Source: Anaerolineae bacterium
GTDB taxonomy: Bacteria; Chloroflexota; Anaerolineae; B4-G1; SLSP01
Assembly: GCA_016928755.1 (NCBI GenBank)
Contig: JAFGKB010000159.1
Location: 1-13,314, forward strand
Direction: 5' to 3'
DNA length: 13,314 bases
This document shows, piece by piece, positions 8,000 through 13,314 of the stretch. A model generated the notes under the pieces. It ran no database searches, was not told the DNA's origin, and saw only the letters and a program-made list of their open reading frames with translations. The stretch's first letter is position 1. Each line of letters opens with the position of its first letter. The position numbers and the translations under genes were made by a program.

Positions 8000-9310
8000 A
8001 TGGTTGGGTGGACGGTTAGGAATACTACGGATTTGAATATGCGGCAGGGACCGGGTACCGGATATTCCGTTATAATGCGCTTGCCTACCGGGACGTTAAT
8101 GCAGATTCTCAGTGAGGAGGGCAAGTGGTTCCAGGTTGTCGCGGGCGGTCAACAGGGCTTTGTGCATAGTGATTATATTGAGTTCCCTGATGTTGTTAAA
8201 ACTACAGCCGACTTATCTGTATACCAACAACCACAGGCCAATGATTTCGCTTTGACAACCGTCCCCGCGGATACTTATCTCTCTATGTTTGAGGAGCAGG
8301 GGGATTGGTTACTCATTGTCGCTTGGGGACAACTGGGCTATATTGACAAGTCCGGTATTGAGGTGTCCCGGAAGGGAATGACGACTTCTACCCTCAATTT
8401 GCGTAGAGGTCCAGGCGTCCAATATGCTGTCGTTGAAACCCTGGCACCCAATACCCCTGTCTATATCTGGAATGAGGTAGGGGAATGGTACCAGATTGCC
8501 GATACCATTCATGCCGGTTATGTCCATCGTGAGTTTGTCCAACTAGAAGGTCAGGGCGCGCCTCCCGGCTTTATCGGGGGCATTCAGGATGCACCGGTTA
8601 CGTCTGATGAATCTATGGAACCGGTGTATAAGATTGAGGTACCGGCCGGCACTGGCCGTATTGAATGCCAGGTTGCCGGTATCTGGAACCGGGTGGGTGG
8701 GTTGTTAACGGTTCTCTCCGAGCGACTGAAAATTGATCCGGCTACGGCTATTGCAGTATTAGCTGTGGAATCTGGTGGGCGGGCTTTTGCCACAGATGGC
8801 CGGATGATTATCCGGTTTGAGAATCAGATTTTCTTTGATAAGTGGGGGCGTGAAAACACAGCCCGCTATAGCCAACATTTTCGTTATAACCCTGATAGTC
8901 GTTGGTTGGACCATTATTGGCGTCCCGCAGTAAGTGAAGCATGGCGTGAATGTCATCAGGGACAGGCTGGGGAGTGGGAAGTCTTTAATTTTGCATGCAC
9001 GCTTGATGAGACCGCTGCCAAGCTCGCTATTAGTATGGGCGGTGCACAGATTATGGGCTTTAACTACGCCCTTGTCGGTTATGAATCTGTTCACCAGATG
9101 TTTGATGCTTTTGCCCGCAGTGAGCGCAGCCAAATTGTGGGATTGTTTGATTTCATCCAAGGTCCCGGTACCAGTTCCCGGCGTGTTCTCGCGCTGCAAA
9201 AACTGGATTTTGAGGGTTTCGCGGCTGTCTATAATGGCCCTGGGCAGGCGGCGCGTTATGGTGGCCTGATTCGTGAATTCTATAATGCGTTTAAGCGGTT
9301 GGTTGGCTGA
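8000..9310 (+). CDS. Triple SH3-domain N-acetylmuramidase-like cell-wall hydrolase
   Basis: A 436-residue protein. Three bacterial SH3-like repeats cover about 4-62, 66-122 and 126-183; the first and third carry the classic N-[ML]-R-x-GPG stretch (LNMRQGPG, LNLRRGPG), while the second reads LSVYQQPQ and has lost it. After a Pro/Gly-rich linker, residues 226-436 match the N-acetylmuramidase (DUF3380) fold: an IAVLAVESGGRAF stretch with candidate catalytic Glu257, GRMIIRFENQIFFDKW, GGAQIMGFNYALVGYESV and the late motif FAAVYNGPGQAARY. It should cleave the glycan backbone of peptidoglycan, with the SH3 repeats binding the wall. The start at 8000 follows AAAGGAGGG; an in-frame GTG at 7958 extends the chain by 14 residues without a convincing ribosome site. 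Neither start gives a signal peptide, so export is unexplained. Its stop overlaps the rnhA start by one base (TGATG). Confidence 0.88.
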   Translation: MVGWTVRNTTDLNMRQGPGTGYSVIMRLPTGTLMQILSEEGKWFQVVAGGQQGFVHSDYIEFPDVVKTTADLSVYQQPQANDFALTTVPADTYLSMFEEQGDWLLIVAWGQLGYIDKSGIEVSRKGMTTSTLNLRRGPGVQYAVVETLAPNTPVYIWNEVGEWYQIADTIHAGYVHREFVQLEGQGAPPGFIGGIQDAPVTSDESMEPVYKIEVPAGTGRIECQVAGIWNRVGGLLTVLSERLKIDPATAIAVLAVESGGRAFATDGRMIIRFENQIFFDKWGRENTARYSQHFRYNPDSRWLDHYWRPAVSEAWRECHQGQAGEWEVFNFACTLDETAAKLAISMGGAQIMGFNYALVGYESVHQMFDAFARSERSQIVGLFDFIQGPGTSSRRVLALQKLDFEGFAAVYNGPGQAARYGGLIREFYNAFKRLVG

Positions 9311-9801
9311 TGTCAGAGCTTAAAAATGTGGTGATTTATACTGATGGGGGGGCACTCGGTAATCCTGGCCCCGGTGGCTATGGTGTAGTGATGGAATATG
9401 GCGAACATCGCCGGGAGATTTCCGGAGGGTTTCGCCATACGACAAACAATCGTATGGAACTCTTAGCGGCTATTGAAGCACTGAAAGCATTAAAGTATCC
9501 ATGTAAGGTCACCCTTTATACAGACTCCCGTTATATAGTGGATGCTGTGACTAAGGGTTGGGCTAAACGCTGGCAAGCTAAAGGTTGGATGCGTGGGAAG
9601 GATCAGCCGGCCCTGAATCCCGATCTCTGGGAAAAGTTATTGGAGCTTTGTGACTACCACCAAGTGGATTTGGTGTGGGTGAAGGGGCATTCTGGGAACT
9701 CCGGCAATGAGCGCTGTGATGACTTGGTGAAGCTGGCTGCTTCTCAACCAGACCTCCCCGCCGACGAAGTCTATGAAACTACGCAACAAGAGGCCGCTTA
9801 A
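9310..9801 (+). CDS. rnhA: Ribonuclease HI
   Basis: A 163-residue single-domain RNase HI, close to the family's usual size of about 155. It cuts the RNA strand of RNA-DNA hybrids in the cytoplasm, using two metal ions. All catalytic residues are recognisable: Asp12 in IYTDGGALGNPGPGGYG, Glu50 in NNRMELLAAIEAL, Asp72 in LYTDSRYIVDAV, His127 in WVKGHSGNSGNERCDDLV, and Asp137 in the same stretch. The basic handle region WAKRWQAKGWMRG is present, which places it with the E. coli-type enzymes. The start ATG shares its A with the muramidase TGA stop; only weak SD-like sequence precedes it, so translation probably depends on reinitiation after the upstream gene. A short Asp/Glu-rich tail follows the core domain. 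The stop TAA is directly adjacent to the stop of the convergent gene. Confidence 0.97.
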   Translation: MSELKNVVIYTDGGALGNPGPGGYGVVMEYGEHRREISGGFRHTTNNRMELLAAIEALKALKYPCKVTLYTDSRYIVDAVTKGWAKRWQAKGWMRGKDQPALNPDLWEKLLELCDYHQVDLVWVKGHSGNSGNERCDDLVKLAASQPDLPADEVYETTQQEAA

Positions 9802-9834
9802 TCACGCCTCACGTTTCACGCCTTCACCTTTCAC
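9802..9834. repeat. Degenerate GTGAAA-type repeat overlapping the end of yigZ
   Basis: The plus strand reads TCACGCCTCACGTTTCACG and continues with CCTTCACCTTTCAC, a run of imperfect short units (TCACG / TTTCAC) unlike the neighbouring coding text. On the minus strand it encodes the last residues of the YigZ protein, VKGEGVKREA, and its stop. Similar CACGTTTCAC-type strings are something I recall from intergenic gaps of environmental bacteria, unverified. The irregular repetition is visible; its origin is inferred. Confidence 0.4.
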
Positions 9835-10467
9835 CGGCATGATAGTAGCTTCATTGGATGCTACAATCTCTGCTTCCAGGGTCCCGCTGGATAGTTCCCT
9901 GATAGCCGCCTGGAACTCAGGTAGATACTCCGCTGTAAAGCGGGCGGTTACGGTCACATCGGCGGCAAAATCCTCATCTAGTATAATGCCGTCGTGTGCC
10001 GCAACGAGTAACCGGACACGTTCAAAAAGTTTATAGGGTAAGGCCAGCATCACAGTGTGGGTGGGGACTTTCTCCGCTAGGGGGAGTGTTTCCAGGATTG
10101 CCCGTACTGCATCACTATAGGCGCGGACTAGTCCCCCGGTCCCTAGCTTTGTGCCGCCAAAGTAACGTGTAACAACAACCGCGATATCGCCCAAATCGCT
10201 GCCTTTTAATACTGCCAGGGCCGGCCGCCCGGCTGTTCCGGAGGGTTCCCCGTCATCGCTACAATGTGCAATCACAGAACTGCCATATCCTACCAGGAAC
10301 GCCGGGACATTATGAGTCGCGTCGGCGAACTCCTCTTTGATGCGCACGATAAACGCCTTAGCTTCGTCTACAGTGAAAACCGGGGCTGCCGTTGTGATAA
10401 AGCGTGAGTTGACAACCGTAATTTCGGTACGTGTCTCTCTTGCCGGTATATGGTACCGTTTTCCCAT
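9802..10467 (-). CDS. YigZ / IMPACT family protein (UPF0029)
   Basis: A 221-residue protein with the two-domain plan of the YigZ/IMPACT family. The N-terminal domain has SRFITTAAPVFTVDEAKAF, the hallmark CSDDGEPSGTAGRPAL (about 69-84) and VTRYFGGTKLGTGGLVRAY (about 99-117). The C-terminal half (about 140-210) fits the DUF1949 ferredoxin-like domain. Eukaryotic IMPACT proteins modulate GCN2 through GCN1, but the bacterial role is unsettled, with nucleic-acid binding proposed. The start follows AAGGAGA on the minus strand, a strong ribosome site that overlaps the stop of the upstream radical-SAM gene; the gap between them is 9 bases, so the two are probably co-transcribed. The stop abuts the rnhA stop, and the last residues (VKGEGVKREA) come from the repeat-like stretch, suggesting the C-terminus was extended or eroded by that sequence. 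Confidence 0.93.
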   Translation of the reverse strand: MGKRYHIPARETRTEITVVNSRFITTAAPVFTVDEAKAFIVRIKEEFADATHNVPAFLVGYGSSVIAHCSDDGEPSGTAGRPALAVLKGSDLGDIAVVVTRYFGGTKLGTGGLVRAYSDAVRAILETLPLAEKVPTHTVMLALPYKLFERVRLLVAAHDGIILDEDFAADVTVTARFTAEYLPEFQAAIRELSSGTLEAEIVASNEATIMPVKGEGVKREA

Positions 10468-10476
10468 AACTTCTCC

Positions 10477-12990
10477 TTACTTCCAAGTCAGATGCTCAAT
10501 TATGATTCGTGCCTCTCGATAGTGTTCTGGTTTATCAAATGAACGCAGGAAATCTACAATATCTAATTTTGGCCCGATAACTAAATCTCCTGTGAATTGG
10601 ACTGCGTCTTGTGTGTAATTGCCACCTAAAAGTGATTTTTTCTTATGGGCCTTGGCCGGAATATCAAATTGGTACCCACCGTCATGGCGTCGTATATTGA
10701 CCGGTACATATTGTTGGTGCAGGTATTTCCGCAGGTGTTGTCCGGCTTCCGGGAAGTGTGACGTGGGTAATACGATCTTGATATCGGCTTGTTTGAACTC
10801 TCCAGGTGTAAAGTCCTGTGCCATTCCCATATAGCGCACTTTTCCCGACAAGAGAGTATTTTCCCCCTGTTCTGTAAAAGCATCAAGTATCGTCGTTATC
10901 TCCCATGCCTTTAGAGCGAAAACCGTCTCTCCATACATACCTGTGTACAGCCTTTGGTTGGTTTTGGTTGTAAAGAGGCTTTCCTGTACGGTGAGTAAAT
11001 TATCTATCCAGCCGGATTGCCAGTCCAGCAGACTGCGCAACACCCAGGCATTGATCCATGCCGGGTCTTTTCCTGCTGCTAGTTCCGGTATCCATAGGCG
11101 GATATAGACAGGTTTTAACTTGCGTTTGGTATGTACAGTATTTTGTAAATGGGTTAGATACTGAGGTTCTGGTGTCTCTATGGTGTGTTGGAGCAAGTCC
11201 TCTCGCTGTTTTGGTAGTGTACATGCACCACAGCCGAGACAGTGTCCCAGGGCATCCTGGTTACCCAGACAGTAACCATCGTCAATGCCTTCCTGCGCTT
11301 TCCGGTATTGGTTATAGAGGAAGCTATCCGGTATCGTAGATTTTACAAAACTCAGGGGAAATGCGTACTCTTCTTCTTTTTCTCCCAGAAACTCCGGTGT
11401 CCATTGGTTATGTGTTCCCATCCAGTCACGCAATGCTTTCCAGTACTCCGGTTCCAGTTGCGTGTCATAACAATAGCCTTCTTTTGCCAGCTTCGTTATA
11501 GGTTCGTGTAACCACGTGCCCCCTAATGCTAACACCTGGGTCGTGAAGGTCTCTTCCAATGGCGTTGCCATACGAAATTCAAAGCCCTGTGTCTCGCAAC
11601 TGGATTTCACTGTGCCTATCAGGGGCCGCCATTCTGCTTCATCTAACATAAGAGCGTCATAGCGCAGGGGCGTAAAAGGCATCCGTACCAGTGCGCCAAA
11701 ACTAAATATAATGCGAATTCCCCGGTTTACGCGGTTCCGCAGTGATTTCAAGGTCGCGACAAACTGGTGGAACTCGGCCAAATCCGCCTCATCTTCGTGC
11801 CCACTGAGAATATAAAACAGCTTAATCTCGCGGATCTTTTGGTGTAACAGGCCGTTTAACACCCCCATCATGGCTTCATCTGAGAGGCTTTTATGCATCC
11901 AGGCGCGCATACGGTGACTGATACCTTCAATGCCCAATGTGTAGCTGCGTTTATCCGCTATTACCTCAGCCTGCAATAACCCTGGCGTATTATAAAGTAT
12001 ATCAACCCGCTGGCTTTTAAAACTGACCTGTTCAAAAAGCTGATTAAGTTCTAAAAGGAGCGTGAAAATCTGAGCATAGGTGTTGAAGTTAAAACTATAC
12101 AAGTCTATGGCGAAAGCTCCCTGGGTCTTTAACGTTCTGGCTGCTTCCAGGATATCGTCCAGTGCGATTTCACGATAGGGTTTGCGGTCATAGCCCTCAA
12201 AGCAGAAGGTACAGAATGCCGGGCAGCCGTAATTAATCTGGATGCGTGCCGTTCCGGTCTCTGCCCCATTGAGTAGTGGGTAGTGGGTTAGTAGATGCTG
12301 CTTATTAGGTGCTGGCAGGATGGCCTTCTCTACATATTTCTGTTTCTGGTTGGCTACCCATAGCCCTTTCACAACTGCTGCCGCGTGGGTTAGCCGTTCG
12401 CCTTTAGATATTCCTGGTTCTGCATACAGGCTTTCTAGCAGTGCTTCTACTTGTGTCTCGCCCTCGCCGAAAAACAGGGCGTCTACCATACTGTCCCCAT
12501 CCCTGGTTAGAATAGCCTGGGTCGCCGCTGCATTGGACCCGCCCAGGATAAAGACGGGCCAGCTTTCGTCCCGCTGGCTAGATAGCAGTGGAATGCCGGA
12601 ATTTAAGAAGATGTAGGGCAGGTTGATAAGTTCCAGGGTGTAGGCGTTGGAGACGAGGACAATGTCGAAGTCTTGAGCTGTATGATGGGATTCGCCCCCT
12701 ATTAGAAGCGGAATCCCGGATTCTGTCATTCGTTTGCGGTCGTGTTGGGGGGGGAAGAAAGCCATATCTATATATGCTTTAGGCAATGCGCGGCGTGTTG
12801 CTTGTGCCAGGAAGAGATGGGGGGTTGAGCGTTCCACGTCTTGAAAGGGTGATAATCGGGTGATGAGAATGCGTTGGTCAGCGTCTGCAAAGATGGGATT
12901 TCCAAATGTCGGATTCGGCTCTGGTTGGTAGAGGTTGGACTGTTGCAAAGTCGCGCCATATGTCGTATAAAATATATCATAGTTGGTCAT
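10477..12990 (-). CDS. Radical SAM protein with B12-binding-like N-terminal domain (TIGR03960-like)
   Basis: An 837-residue protein. Residues about 40-190 resemble the B12-binding-like Rossmann region of radical-SAM proteins of the TIGR03960 type (SGIPLLSSQRDESWPVFILGGSNAAATQ, then DALFFGEGE), but no DxHxxG cobalamin-ligand motif is seen. The radical-SAM cluster cysteines are C256, C260 and C263 in INYGCPAFCTFCFEGYDRKP, the CxxxCxxC pattern that binds a 4Fe-4S cluster and SAM. A second group, C574, C584, C587 and C590 (HCLGCGACTLPKQ), could bind another cluster or zinc. The C-terminal third (600-837) was not assigned; a divergent DUF2344-like relation is possible. The substrate is unknown; related enzymes include tRNA and cofactor modifiers. 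The start has no convincing SD, and a TTGCGC/TACAAT promoter places the transcript start within a few bases of the ATG. It is followed 9 bases later by yigZ. Confidence 0.85.
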   Translation of the reverse strand: MTNYDIFYTTYGATLQQSNLYQPEPNPTFGNPIFADADQRILITRLSPFQDVERSTPHLFLAQATRRALPKAYIDMAFFPPQHDRKRMTESGIPLLIGGESHHTAQDFDIVLVSNAYTLELINLPYIFLNSGIPLLSSQRDESWPVFILGGSNAAATQAILTRDGDSMVDALFFGEGETQVEALLESLYAEPGISKGERLTHAAAVVKGLWVANQKQKYVEKAILPAPNKQHLLTHYPLLNGAETGTARIQINYGCPAFCTFCFEGYDRKPYREIALDDILEAARTLKTQGAFAIDLYSFNFNTYAQIFTLLLELNQLFEQVSFKSQRVDILYNTPGLLQAEVIADKRSYTLGIEGISHRMRAWMHKSLSDEAMMGVLNGLLHQKIREIKLFYILSGHEDEADLAEFHQFVATLKSLRNRVNRGIRIIFSFGALVRMPFTPLRYDALMLDEAEWRPLIGTVKSSCETQGFEFRMATPLEETFTTQVLALGGTWLHEPITKLAKEGYCYDTQLEPEYWKALRDWMGTHNQWTPEFLGEKEEEYAFPLSFVKSTIPDSFLYNQYRKAQEGIDDGYCLGNQDALGHCLGCGACTLPKQREDLLQHTIETPEPQYLTHLQNTVHTKRKLKPVYIRLWIPELAAGKDPAWINAWVLRSLLDWQSGWIDNLLTVQESLFTTKTNQRLYTGMYGETVFALKAWEITTILDAFTEQGENTLLSGKVRYMGMAQDFTPGEFKQADIKIVLPTSHFPEAGQHLRKYLHQQYVPVNIRRHDGGYQFDIPAKAHKKKSLLGGNYTQDAVQFTGDLVIGPKLDIVDFLRSFDKPEHYREARIIIEHLTWK

Positions 12991-12998
12991 AGCAGTTT

Positions 12999-13026
12999 AT
13001 TGTACCTGAGTGTATACCTTGCGCAA
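12999..13026 (-). promoter_or_regulatory. Promoter of the radical-SAM gene, nearly leaderless
   Basis: On the minus strand, TTGCGC (13021-13026) is the -35 box and TACAAT (12999-13004) the -10 box, separated by 16 bases. Only 8 bases then lie before the ATG at 12988-12990. A start of transcription about 6-8 bases after the -10 box would leave little or no leader, which fits the absence of a ribosome site. The boxes match consensus 4/6 and 5/6; the role is inferred. Confidence 0.55.
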
Positions 13027-13047
13027 GGCTGGAAAAAAATCTTGGTT

Positions 13048-13075
13048 TTTACGTTATATGTAAGTGGGGTATAAC
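13048..13075 (+). promoter_or_regulatory. Candidate promoter of the lipoprotein gene
   Basis: TTTACG (13048-13053) and TATAAC (13070-13075) are separated by 16 bases and lie 73 bases upstream of the GTG start. The match to consensus is fair (4/6 and 5/6). The leader then runs through the palindrome at 13079-13097 to the strong ribosome site TAAGGAGGT at 13132-13140. Confidence 0.35.
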
Positions 13076-13078
13076 TGT

Positions 13079-13097
13079 ATCACTTCTATGAAGTGAT
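13079..13097. promoter_or_regulatory. Operator-like palindrome downstream of the lipoprotein promoter
   Basis: ATCACTTC (13079-13086), a three-base spacer TAT, and GAAGTGAT (13090-13097) form a perfect 8-3-8 inverted repeat starting 3 bases after the predicted -10 box. A further AGTGATT copy lies at 13109-13115. This position fits a repressor site at the transcription start, or a small hairpin in the leader. The palindrome is certain, its role inferred. Confidence 0.45.
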
Positions 13098-13147
13098 TCC
13101 CGGAAACAGTGATTTAATCTTAAGTGTACGCTAAGGAGGTATTAGCC

Positions 13148-13314
13148 GTGAAAAATCAAAGTTATAAGCTGTTGTTTCTCGTGCGGGGTATTGTGCTGAT
13201 TCTGAGTATCATCATGTTCGGTTGTAATTCTCCTGCCCCATCTCAGGATGCTACAACCGAACCTTCTCCTGTGTCTCAAGCACAAGATGTAACTGCGGAT
13301 ACACCTACACCTAC
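13148..13314 (+). CDS. Secreted lipoprotein, N-terminal fragment
   Basis: The gene starts with GTG at 13148, seven bases after TAAGGAGGT (13132-13140), and runs off the window end after 55 codons. The protein opens with a basic segment (KNQSYK) and a hydrophobic core (about 8-24, LLFLVRGIVLILSIIMF), then G25-C26. The cysteine after a small residue is the expected lipid-attachment site of a lipoprotein, although the box (M-F-G-C) is not the standard L-x-x-C. After it comes a low-complexity Ser/Ala/Thr/Pro linker, ending in repeated Thr-Pro. This pattern is common in tethered solute-binding proteins and other envelope proteins of Chloroflexota. The functional domain lies beyond the window, so the activity cannot be called. 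Confidence 0.75.
   Translation, partial: MKNQSYKLLFLVRGIVLILSIIMFGCNSPAPSQDATTEPSPVSQAQDVTADTPTP

Noticed and set aside
1..13314. CRISPR array, tRNA, rRNA, insertion sequence or phage module
   Set aside because: No spaced direct repeats, RNA gene signatures, transposase, integrase or phage structural motifs were recognised on either strand.

Overview
The window is ordinary bacterial chromosome with moderate GC content, and every gene has recognisable family features. Several traits point to a Chloroflexota member, possibly Anaerolineae. These are a fused GldF/GldG-type ABC exporter subunit followed by a DUF4340 protein, an SH3-repeat cell-wall hydrolase, a lipoprotein with a Thr/Pro-rich linker, TACAAT-type -10 boxes and two kinds of short palindromic or degenerate intergenic repeat. 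This assignment is an inference from gene content and recall. No rRNA, tRNA, CRISPR array, transposase or integrase was seen.

Layout. (1) 1-4048, plus strand: the end of an ABC ATPase gene, then a large permease-plus-GldG fusion (171-3095), then a DUF4340 membrane-anchored protein (3092-4048). The tight spacing and the ATGA overlap suggest one translationally coupled ABC-exporter operon. (2) 4049-5440: a 17-bp-arm palindrome (4070-4105) lies between convergent genes. An MFS transporter (4131-5330, minus) follows, and upstream of it a hairpin (5351-5384) lies between it and the next gene. (3) 5441-7726, minus: a membrane-anchored PAS-GAF-PAS histidine kinase with no response regulator in view. 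(4) 7727-7999: a divergent promoter region. (5) 8000-9801, plus: a triple-SH3 N-acetylmuramidase-like hydrolase and RNase HI, overlapping by one base (TGATG). (6) 9802-12990, minus: a large radical-SAM protein of the B12-binding-like type, transcribed ahead of a YigZ/IMPACT protein. The YigZ stop codon abuts the RNase HI stop with no gap. (7) 12991-13147: a second divergent promoter region with an operator-like palindrome. It serves the radical-SAM gene, which looks almost leaderless, and a truncated lipoprotein gene (13148 to the window end).

Functionally the window is a mix: envelope export (ABC operon), small-molecule efflux (MFS), signalling (kinase), wall remodelling (muramidase), nucleic-acid housekeeping (RNase HI) and an uncharacterised radical-SAM enzyme. 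I found no clear new multi-gene defence or mobile system. The points most worth checking are the GldFG-DUF4340 exporter, the muramidase without a signal peptide that is coupled to rnhA, the radical-SAM protein with a nearly leaderless start, and the palindromic repeats.
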